Shown piece by piece: positions 49,020 to 55,645 of a DNA stretch of 64,000 nt. Origin of the DNA: Burkholderiaceae bacterium (GTDB lineage: Bacteria; Pseudomonadota; Gammaproteobacteria; Burkholderiales; Burkholderiaceae_C); assembly GCA_026125795.1 (NCBI GenBank), contig JAHCKM010000001.1, positions 1,736,001 through 1,800,000 of the forward strand. Reading direction: 5' to 3'. How positions within the stretch are numbered: position 1 is the stretch's first letter; each line of letters opens with the position of its first letter. The translations under genes and the position numbers were made by a program. The notes under the pieces were generated by a model that was not told the DNA's origin, made no database searches, and saw only the letters and a list, made by a program, of their open reading frames with translations.

Positions 49020-50006
49020 ATGAACCGGCGCGAGTACCTGTGCGGGCTCACTGTCGGAATGGTGAGCGCGCCGTTTGCCGCGCAGGCGCAGCAGGCGGCG
49101 ATGCCCGTGATCGGGGTACTGCATGGCGTGTCTGCGAAGCGCTGGACCGACCGCATGGTCGGGTTTCACCGAGGCCTGGCCGAGGCTGGCGTCGCCGAAG
49201 GCCGCAACGTCAGCATCGAATACCGGTGGGCGGAAGACCATTTCGACCGATTGCCTGCAATGGCCGCCGACCTCGTGAGCCGTAGAGTGAGGGTCATCAG
49301 TACCGGTGCGCCCGACGTCGCTATCCGGAGCGCAATGGGGGCAACGAACACCATCCCGATCGTGTTCATGACGGCCTCCGATCCAGTGCGCGCCGGGTTC
49401 GTGTCAAACCTCGGCTGTCCTGAAGGGAACGTCACGGGTGTGACCCTGATTGCCGCCGAGCTCTCCGCCAAGCGGATGGAACTACTGCATGAGATCGCTC
49501 CTACCGCTACCCGGGTTGCGCTCCTGGTGAATCCCAACAATCCGGGCCTGATGCAAGACAACATTCAACAGCTCTCGGCCGCGTTGCATAGCCTCGGTTT
49601 GGAGATGTTGGTCGTCAAGGCCGGAAGCGAAAGCGGGATCGAAAACGCTTTTGCAACTGCCGTGCAGCAGCGCGCCCAAGCCATGCACATCGGCGCTGAC
49701 GCATATCTGAGTTCCCGCAGTCCGCAAATTTCATCCTTGGCTCTTCGCCATGGCCTGCCCACATCGTCGGAATCTCGGGAGGGTGTCGCGGCTGGATTGT
49801 TGATGAGCTACGGTCAGAGTCACTCGGAGGTCTTTCGCCAGCTCGGCCTGTATGTGGGCCGCATCGTCAATGGTGCAAAGCCGGCTGAGCTGCCGGTCTT
49901 GCAGCCCACCAAGCTTGAGCTGGTGATCAACCTGAAGATTTCCAGGGCCCTCGGGTTGCCGCTCCCGCGACCGTTGCTCCTCCGGGCCGATGAGATCATC
50001 GAGTAG
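49020..50006 (+). CDS. ABC_sub_bind (TrpX-like) periplasmic binding protein, orphan copy 2
   Basis: The 328-residue product has a signal peptide (MNRREYLCGLTVGMVSAPFAAQA) and the ABC_sub_bind fold (PVIGVLHGVSAKRWTDRMVGFHRGLAEAGVAEGRNVSIEYRWAEDHFDRLP; IVFMTASDPVRAGFVSNL; ELPVLQPTKLELVINLKISRALG). Its third-base GC looks lower than that of neighbours by eye, and a possible insertion-sequence end lies just upstream, so it may have been acquired. No transporter partner is present and the ligand is unknown. It differs enough from copy 1 that recent duplication is unlikely. Confidence 0.88.
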   Translation: MNRREYLCGLTVGMVSAPFAAQAQQAAMPVIGVLHGVSAKRWTDRMVGFHRGLAEAGVAEGRNVSIEYRWAEDHFDRLPAMAADLVSRRVRVISTGAPDVAIRSAMGATNTIPIVFMTASDPVRAGFVSNLGCPEGNVTGVTLIAAELSAKRMELLHEIAPTATRVALLVNPNNPGLMQDNIQQLSAALHSLGLEMLVVKAGSESGIENAFATAVQQRAQAMHIGADAYLSSRSPQISSLALRHGLPTSSESREGVAAGLLMSYGQSHSEVFRQLGLYVGRIVNGAKPAELPVLQPTKLELVINLKISRALGLPLPRPLLLRADEIIE

Positions 50007-50075
50007 GTCTTGGCTGATCTAGAGTTCGCGCACTTAGCATGATCTCGGCACGGCTCGCTGCACACGGAGACGGCC

Positions 50076-51014
50076 ATGAGCGGATACTTGGATCACGGCG
50101 AGTGGCGTGACGGCTGGTACGACACCCGCGGCACCCAGGGCGAGTTCGTGCGGACGAGCTCGGCCTTCCGCCACTGGATCACCGCAGACGCGTCGAGCCT
50201 ATTTCAGCCGGAGGCCGGCCGCTACCACCTCTATGTGTCGCGTGCGTGCCCGTGGGCGCACCGCACGCTGATCGCGCGCACGCTGAAGGGCCTGGACGAA
50301 GCGATCTCCGTCTCGGTGGTGGAGCCCGTCATGACCAAGGGTTGGTGCTTCAGCGAAGCCTTGCCCGATCACCTGCATGGTTTCCGGTATCTCTACGAGA
50401 TCTACTGCGCCGCCGAGCCGGATTACACCGGGCGCGTGCTGGTGCCGGTGCTGTGGGACAAGCGCATGCGCACGATCGTCAGCAACGAGTCGAGCGAGAT
50501 CATCCGCATGTTCAACAGCGCCTTCGCCGGCCTGGCCAAGGACGATGTGGATCTGTATCCCGCGCCGCTGCGAGAAGAGATCGACCGCGTCAACGCATTC
50601 GTCTACGACAACATCAACAACGGCGTCTATCGGTGCGGCTTCGCCACGTCACAGGCGGCTTACGAGCGCGCGTTCGAGCGGCTGTTCTCGGCGCTGGACT
50701 GGGTGGAGGGCGAGTTGGGCAAGCGGCCGTACCTGGTGGGCGAGCAACCCACCGAGGCGGACTGGCGGCTCTTCACCACGCTCGCGCGCTTCGACGCCGT
50801 GTACGTGGGCCACTTCAAGTGCAACCGCAATCGCCTGGAGGACTACCCGAACATCTCCCGCTACCTGCGCAGCCTGTCCCTGGTGCCGGGGATCGCCGCC
50901 ACGGTGGACATCGATCACATCAAGCGGCACTACTACATGAGCCACCCGCACATCAACCCGACGCGCATCGTCCCGGTCGGCCCCCGGCTGAAGTTCTTGC
51001 ACTCCAGTGAATGA
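50076..51014 (+). CDS. Glutathionyl-hydroquinone reductase (Xi-class GST, YqjG/PcpF-like)
   Basis: This enzyme reduces glutathionyl-hydroquinones back to hydroquinones with glutathione in the cytoplasm. The 312-residue product has the catalytic Cys in SRACPWAHRTLI near residue 59, then a thioredoxin-like fold (VLVPVLWDKRMRTIVSNESSEIIRMFN) and an alpha-helical GST C-terminus (YLVGEQPTEADWRLFTTLARFDAVYVGHFKCN). These are strong marks of the Xi class. GGAGA precedes the ATG. It is convergent with trmO and could protect against quinones from aromatic metabolism. Confidence 0.94.
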   Translation: MSGYLDHGEWRDGWYDTRGTQGEFVRTSSAFRHWITADASSLFQPEAGRYHLYVSRACPWAHRTLIARTLKGLDEAISVSVVEPVMTKGWCFSEALPDHLHGFRYLYEIYCAAEPDYTGRVLVPVLWDKRMRTIVSNESSEIIRMFNSAFAGLAKDDVDLYPAPLREEIDRVNAFVYDNINNGVYRCGFATSQAAYERAFERLFSALDWVEGELGKRPYLVGEQPTEADWRLFTTLARFDAVYVGHFKCNRNRLEDYPNISRYLRSLSLVPGIAATVDIDHIKRHYYMSHPHINPTRIVPVGPRLKFLHSSE

Positions 51015-51069
51015 GGCATGCGTTGGGTCACGGCGCGGCAGCGTCAGACGTGGATGGCATCGCGCGTGT

Positions 51070-51477
51070 TCACTCCACCACGCCCGCCAGCGTCGCCTTC
51101 ACGTCCACGATCGGTGTGCCATCGAACGCCTCGAGGTCGCGCACCTCGAAGCGCAAGGGGCTTGCGATGGAGACCACCGTGACACGGTGGACGCCGATCG
51201 GATTGGGCCGGTCATGCGATCGCGTGCTGAAGACGCCGCGCAACGGCATCGTCTTGTCGTCTCGCGGATGAACCTTCAGCACGCCTCGATCGGCGCGATC
51301 AAGCCACGTGAGCAGGAGCAACCTGTCACCGACCCGGATATCGGCCAGCCCAGCCTGCACGGATTGTTCGAACACGAGCACAGCGGGCGGTGCACCTTCC
51401 TCACCCTGCTTGGGTGCGCCTTCGCGGTTGCGCAGCGGCGACTCCACGCATCCGATGGGCCTGACGGAAAAATCCAT
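51070..51477 (-). CDS. trmO: tRNA (adenine-N6)-methyltransferase TrmO (YaeB/UPF0066)
   Basis: TrmO methylates the t6A37 base of tRNA(Thr) using SAM. The 135-residue product shows the family's beta-barrel motif series: VRPIGCVESPLRNREGAPKQGEEG, LLLLTWLDRADR, GVFSTRSHDRPNPIGVH and the end FDGTPIVDVKA. It has the short TsaA-type form without a C-terminal extension. It is divergent from the methyltransferase gene with only 51 bases between starts. Confidence 0.92.
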   Translation of the reverse strand: MDFSVRPIGCVESPLRNREGAPKQGEEGAPPAVLVFEQSVQAGLADIRVGDRLLLLTWLDRADRGVLKVHPRDDKTMPLRGVFSTRSHDRPNPIGVHRVTVVSIASPLRFEVRDLEAFDGTPIVDVKATLAGVVE

Positions 51478-51528
51478 GGCGACCTCGTCTTTCGTCGGTC
51501 TGTATTCAGGTACTTACACTCCGCTTCC

Positions 51529-52329
51529 ATGCACACACTGCGATATGACGCGGGTGCCGGCGCGTACGACCGTCTCACGGGCCGCTGGTCGAGGATGTAT
51601 GTCGATCATGTGCTCGATGCGGCGGGCGTGCGCTCGGGCAATCAGGTGCTCGACGTGGCCACCGGCACCGGCGATGCCGCGATCGCGGCGGCGGATCGCG
51701 TGGGTTCGGCCGGGCGGGTGGTGGCGGTGGACATCTCGGCGCCGATGTTGCGCGAGGCCGAGGCCAAGGCCGGCATGCGTGCCATCGAGTTTGCCGTGGC
51801 CGATGCGCAGCGGCTGCCGTACGCCGACGGCAGCTTCGATGCGATCGTGTGCCTCTTCGGTGTCATGTTCGTGCCAGACAAGATCGCGATGCTGGCAGGT
51901 TTTCGCCGTGCGTTGCGTCCGGGCGGCCGCGTGGTGGCCACGAGTTGGGCCACGCCCACGCAGGCGCCGTTTGCAGGCCTGGTGGCCGAGGCGCTCGCCG
52001 AGCAGTTGCCCGAGGATCGCGCGGACCTGCTGCGCCCGTTTTCGCTCGCCGACCCCGATGCCAACGCGGCGTTGTACCGGGCCGCAGGATTCGTCGACGT
52101 CAACGTGTCGCTGCAGACAAGACACTCGCCGTTCACCTCGTTCGACCGTGACTTCTGGGAGCCGATCGAAGCCGGCGGTGGACGGCTCGGGCAGGCGTAC
52201 CTTGGCCTGCCGCAGATCACACGGCAAGCCGTGCGCGAGCGCGTGCTGGGCCAGTTGCCGGTGCGGTCGGTGTCGGAGCCGTTCCAACTGCAGCACAGCG
52301 CATGGGTCGCTGTCGCCACCGCGCGGTAA
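51529..52329 (+). CDS. Class I SAM-dependent methyltransferase (UbiE-like)
   Basis: The 266-residue product has the Rossmann-type methyltransferase motifs: I VLDVATGTGDAAIAAA, II VVAVDISAPMLREA, then AVADAQRLPYADGSFDAIVCLFGVMFVPD and ALRPGGRVVATSWA. This is the UbiE/Methyltransf_11 group, which methylates quinone precursors or other small molecules; the substrate is not evident. The ATG at 51529 starts the domain; an upstream frame from 51007 would run through trmO and is rejected. An eroded RND-pump fragment follows downstream. Confidence 0.9.
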   Translation: MHTLRYDAGAGAYDRLTGRWSRMYVDHVLDAAGVRSGNQVLDVATGTGDAAIAAADRVGSAGRVVAVDISAPMLREAEAKAGMRAIEFAVADAQRLPYADGSFDAIVCLFGVMFVPDKIAMLAGFRRALRPGGRVVATSWATPTQAPFAGLVAEALAEQLPEDRADLLRPFSLADPDANAALYRAAGFVDVNVSLQTRHSPFTSFDRDFWEPIEAGGGRLGQAYLGLPQITRQAVRERVLGQLPVRSVSEPFQLQHSAWVAVATAR

Positions 52330-52439
52330 GCCACTCGGGCTCCCACCACGCCCCGGTGATCCCATGAACGCCATGACCGCGATCACGACCGGGCGCGTGC
52401 TGCTGTGTGCAGTAGCCCGCCTGAACGCGGCAGCGGCCG

Positions 52440-52619
52440 ATCCTGCTGGTGGACTGCGCCGTCATCGCCCGCGAGCAGCTTGACTTGAGCCGCATGGATG
52501 CGGTGATCGATGCGTGCCGCAAGCGCGCTCGGCCGATTGTCATGACCACCCTCGCGATGGGCGCTGGGATGCTGCCGATCGCGCTGGGCTGGGGCAGCGA
52601 ACTTGGGACGCCAGAGTGA
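52440..52619 (+). pseudogene. Fragment of an RND efflux pump inner-membrane protein (AcrB/HAE1 family)
   Basis: About 59 codons encode ILLVDCAVIAREQLDLSRMD, DAVIDACRKRARPIVMTT and LAMGAGMLPIALGWGS, the signature of transmembrane segments 11-12 of RND pumps. The rest of the roughly 1040-residue protein is missing on both sides and the frame ends at a TGA at 52617. No start codon precedes it. The 3' part lies antisense to the end of the ECF sigma gene. Confidence 0.8.
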
Positions 52620-53505
52620 GTTCAATCTCGGCGACAACATAGCGGACATACCGGTAGTCGCGGATGAACTGGATCCGACCGTCGTCCCACTCGAGCCACA
52701 TCATGTACGCCGGTTTGGTATCCGCACGGTTCTCGAAGACCGCGACCACCTCCTGATCATCCAGCCACGCCGGAGCCAGCCAGACCTCAGGGTACTGCGC
52801 GTACAGGGTGAAGAACATGCCGACTTCCGTGCGGCCCACCCGCAGCGAGTGCGTGGACTGGCTGAGCTTGACGTCGTCGGCCAGCAGCGACCGCAAGGCG
52901 TCCCAGTCCCGCTGATTGAACAGCGTGACATAGCGCGAAACGGCTGCCGACGGCGGCCGCACTTCAGCGCGCCGACCATCCTGTGCATTGAGTTCGCGCA
53001 GCCGAGCGCGCCCGCGTGCCAGATGAGCCTTCACGGCATCGACCGACAGGCCCAGCAGCGAGGCGATCTCGCTCAGCGGTTCGTCGAGCACGTCCTTCAG
53101 GACGACAACACTGCGCTGCGCGACGGAGAGCTCGACAAAGCGCGAGATCGCCGTCTTGACGGCTTCGTGACGCATCAGCGTCTCCAACGGGTCGGGATTG
53201 CCTGTGTCGGCAACCTCCGGGGCGGCGTCCAACGGTTCCGAACTCCGTACGGATCGCCCGCGCAAGACGTCGAGGGCGCGGTTGTGGGCCACCCTGAACA
53301 GCCAGGGTCTGAGCGGCGGCAGCTCGTCCAGATCCTGCAAGGCCACCAGCGCACGCAGCAGCGTGTCCTGCACGATGTCCTCACCGTCGATGACGGATCC
53401 CATCAGCCGGGCGCAGTAGCGATGCAGCTCCGGACGCACCTCGGCCGCCAGAGCCACCAGCCGGGCCTGGCGGTCGTGGCTCGAGTGGGATGCCCCTGCT
53501 TTCAA
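52540..53505 (-). CDS. ECF sigma factor with C-terminal SnoaL-like domain (SigJ/ECF41-like)
   Basis: The 321-residue product has sigma region 2 (ELHRYCARLMGSVIDGEDIVQDTLLRALVAL; PWLFRVAHNRALDVLRG), region 4 (LSVAQRSVVVLKDVLDEPLSEIASLLGLSVDAVKAHLARGRARL) and a C-terminal SnoaL-like domain (VSRYVTLFNQRDWDALRSLLADDV), which in ECF41-type factors modulates activity in place of an anti-sigma factor. The start is read as TTG at 53505, overlapping the SDR stop as TTGA, with GAAGAG upstream; no ATG gives an intact region 2. The last 25 residues run antisense to the RND fragment and look unconserved. ECF41 factors often sit beside an oxidoreductase, as here. Confidence 0.87.
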   Translation of the reverse strand: MKAGASHSSHDRQARLVALAAEVRPELHRYCARLMGSVIDGEDIVQDTLLRALVALQDLDELPPLRPWLFRVAHNRALDVLRGRSVRSSEPLDAAPEVADTGNPDPLETLMRHEAVKTAISRFVELSVAQRSVVVLKDVLDEPLSEIASLLGLSVDAVKAHLARGRARLRELNAQDGRRAEVRPPSAAVSRYVTLFNQRDWDALRSLLADDVKLSQSTHSLRVGRTEVGMFFTLYAQYPEVWLAPAWLDDQEVVAVFENRADTKPAYMMWLEWDDGRIQFIRDYRYVRYVVAEIELTLASQVRCPSPARSAASQRPSRGWS

Positions 53506-54260
53506 GCTGTCGACTCTTCCAGAATGGTGATGCCCGTGTCGCCCTTGAGCCCGAAAGCCAGGCCCGATGCATATTGCGCATCGTTCAGCACGGACACCAC
53601 CTTCTCGCCGAAATCCCTCGGCGGCATCTCGGCGCCGAATCGGGCCAGGAACTGTTCCTTGTGGATGCCCAGGGCGTGTGCATAGGCGATGGCGCCTGCG
53701 TCGCCCACACCGGTGCCACCCACCATCTGCTGTGGAACGATCACCTGGAAACGGATGCCGAGGTCCGCTTGCTCCGACACGCCGTTGGCGTACTTGGCCA
53801 TGATCCACAGCATGCGCTTGGCGCCAGCATAACCACCCGAGAGCGGCGACCCGTTCAGCGCAGCGCCGCTGGAGCCCACCAATACCCGGCTCCCGCGCTT
53901 GAGCGGCAGCCTGAGTGCAGCCTGCAGCCAATGGAACCCGGCCCTGACATCGGTGTCCCAGGTGGCGGCGAAGTCATCCCAGGTCAACTTGTCCAATCGC
54001 CCCATCGGCGGCTTGGCGCCGGCGTTGAGCACCAGAAGGTCCGGATGCGTCTCGGATAGAACCCGATGGGCCGCTGCAGCGTCCGTCACGTCGGCGGAGA
54101 TGGTGGCGACCTTCAATTGATCCCGCACCGACGCGAGCGAGTCCGCGTTGCGCGCGACCACGGTCACCTTGGCTCCGTGCGACACAAGGGCCTCGACGAG
54201 ACCCAGGCCGAGCCCCCGGCTTCCCCCGGTGACGACCACTTTCATGCTCTTGAGATCCAT
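53502..54260 (-). CDS. Short-chain dehydrogenase/reductase
   Basis: The 252-residue NAD(P)-dependent enzyme has the glycine-rich TGGSRGLGLGL near residue 14, NAG in VLNAGAKPP, catalytic Ser in LVGSSGAAL, and Tyr/Lys in YAGAKRML. The product is thus a classical SDR of unknown substrate. The start at 54260 (MDLKSMKVVVTGG) is favoured; longer frames upstream have no homology. It is translationally coupled to the downstream ECF sigma factor and may be part of its regulon, as in ECF41 groups. The 540 bases upstream (54261-54800) have no recognisable gene. Confidence 0.92.
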   Translation of the reverse strand: MDLKSMKVVVTGGSRGLGLGLVEALVSHGAKVTVVARNADSLASVRDQLKVATISADVTDAAAAHRVLSETHPDLLVLNAGAKPPMGRLDKLTWDDFAATWDTDVRAGFHWLQAALRLPLKRGSRVLVGSSGAALNGSPLSGGYAGAKRMLWIMAKYANGVSEQADLGIRFQVIVPQQMVGGTGVGDAGAIAYAHALGIHKEQFLARFGAEMPPRDFGEKVVSVLNDAQYASGLAFGLKGDTGITILEESTA

Positions 54261-54819
54261 CGGACGGCTCCACGGTTGATGTACCGCCAAGACGATCCAG
54301 GTTCGCAAAAGGAGTCGGTCAAGGTGCTGTGTGCATCGACATTCTTGATTCGGGTCGAGGCCTCGCATCGTGTTCGGTGATGAAGCCAAACGACGCGGCC
54401 ACCGACGGCGCGACCCGGCCGATGCGGTGTCCCACACAGGGCCAACCGCATTGCCGCAAAGCTCTGCGACGGTTGAGGCCCGGTTCATACGCGCAAGGAT
54501 CTCTGACGGATCGTTGAACGTCCGTCCAGCGACGGCAGCCGGCCAGAAGCGGTCGATCAAGAAAGTTGCCTCAAAGCTGCCATCGCTGTCACACGCGAGC
54601 GTTCATTGCTCGTTGATGACCCACAGTGCGAGCGCGCATTGCCCGTGGGTTTGGGCCGTCCCTCGCCTAGCGGCACGCTGTGCGGTAGTTCGAACCTTCG
54701 CGCGCCGAGCGGCACGACACCGCATCGGCAAGCTTGTGCGACAAACAGACTTGCGCGGTGGACTTCAGAAACGGCGCGAAATCGATCCTGCCCGGGCAGG
54801 GATGTCCGACGTGGTCAGG

Positions 54820-55050
54820 TGTCGCTGTTGGCGGCGATCGAGGATGACGGGCCGGGCATCGATGCGCTGTCGCGTGAACGTGCTCGAGCGCCGTGTTCGC
54901 CGGGACGCCGTGCCTGGGAGCGGGCTCAGTCTTGCGATCATGCATGACTGGCGGCGCTGTAAGAGGGCTCGCTCACGCGGGAGTCTTCGGCACTGGCCGG
55001 TTTGCGCGCCCCGCTGGTCTTGCCGCGCCGCGGCGGCGGCTGAGGGCCGC
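54820..55050 (+). pseudogene. Frameshifted fragment of a PhoQ-like sensor histidine kinase
   Basis: Two frames in order encode the end of an ATPase domain: IEDDGPGIDALSRERA (the G1 box) in one, then, after a frameshift near 54875, VLERRVRRDAVPGSGLSLAI (the G2 box) and an Arg/Ala-rich tail typical of this kinase family. The sensor and phospho-acceptor parts are not recognisable upstream. It resembles the C-terminus expected for the kinase that begins at 63134. Confidence 0.65.
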
Positions 55051-55106
55051 GCCGCCGCGCCTGCACCGGCGTTCTCGATGGTGGGGTTGGGTACCGAGTC
55101 CCGCCG

Positions 55107-55517
55107 TCAGGACTTGGGCTGCGTCACGGCGACCAGGCCGAGGCCCTCGCCGCGACTGTAGTAGTACTCACCTTGCGGGCTGATCACGACAGCGCGGCAC
55201 GCCGCGGGATCCGAGAAGTAGCGCCAGCCGTGGCCAGGCTCGCCGGCACCGGCGCCGGTGGGAACGGCCTGCATACCATGGTCGAACCAGCTGCCACGGC
55301 GCGCACGCGTGGGGTGTTCGCGGTCGCGGCGGTGATCGCGACTGTCGTACCGGTCTGCACGCGTGTCGCTGATGCGGAAGTCTGATGCATGCATGCTCCT
55401 CTGGGCCTGCGGCGCTGCGCCATCGGCCGCACGGGATCCCCGGCCGTCGGCCAAGGACGAGGTGCTGGCAGCGGTCGCCAGCACAGCGATCGATGCGACG
55501 AGAAGGATCGAGTTCAT
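55107..55517 (-). CDS. Secreted hypothetical protein (136 aa)
   Basis: The product has a signal peptide (MNSILLVASIAVLATAASTSSLADG), then a low-complexity basic/acidic stretch (ISDTRADRYDSRDHRRDREHPTRARRG) and a C-terminal segment that looks folded (GWRYFSDPAACRAVVISPQGEYYYSRGEGLGLVAV). It is therefore periplasmic or outer-membrane associated. AGGACA precedes the ATG. I know no family for it. A direct-repeat box upstream (55604-55620) matches those at the PepSY/two-component promoter, so it may belong to that regulon. Confidence 0.6.
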   Translation of the reverse strand: MNSILLVASIAVLATAASTSSLADGRGSRAADGAAPQAQRSMHASDFRISDTRADRYDSRDHRRDREHPTRARRGSWFDHGMQAVPTGAGAGEPGHGWRYFSDPAACRAVVISPQGEYYYSRGEGLGLVAVTQPKS

Positions 55518-55603
55518 GATGGTGTCCTCTGCATGCAGCTCCAGTCGACATTGACTGTGCGTGCAGTCTGGGCGCGCCGCAATGTATGGACGCTGAAGGG
55601 CGT

Positions 55604-55620
55604 GTTCATCTGCCGTTCAT
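55604..55620 (-). promoter_or_regulatory. Response-regulator-type direct repeat, GTTCAT-N5-GTTCAT
   Basis: Two GTTCAT hexamers start 11 bases apart (55604 and 55615). On the minus strand they lie 87-103 bases before the secreted-protein ATG, with CATACA about 18 bases downstream as a possible -10. An 11-base period is typical of OmpR-family regulator sites. Confidence 0.5.
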
Positions 55621-55645
55621 CCGGTGCGTGTGTGCCGGCCCTGGT

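Noticed and set aside
51007-51528. N-terminal extension of the methyltransferase to 440 residues
   Set aside because: It runs antisense to trmO, which has clear family motifs. The ATG at 51529 begins the methyltransferase domain.
54587-54593. TGTCACA, like the -35 of ECF41 promoters
   Set aside because: It is on the plus strand, pointing away from the SDR/sigma operon, and the expected CGTC -10 is imperfect (CGTT at about 17 bases).
54370-54819. Upstream part of a 263-codon plus-strand frame as a gene
   Set aside because: No domain or ribosome-binding site; only the end overlaps a histidine-kinase remnant, in a different frame from its first half.
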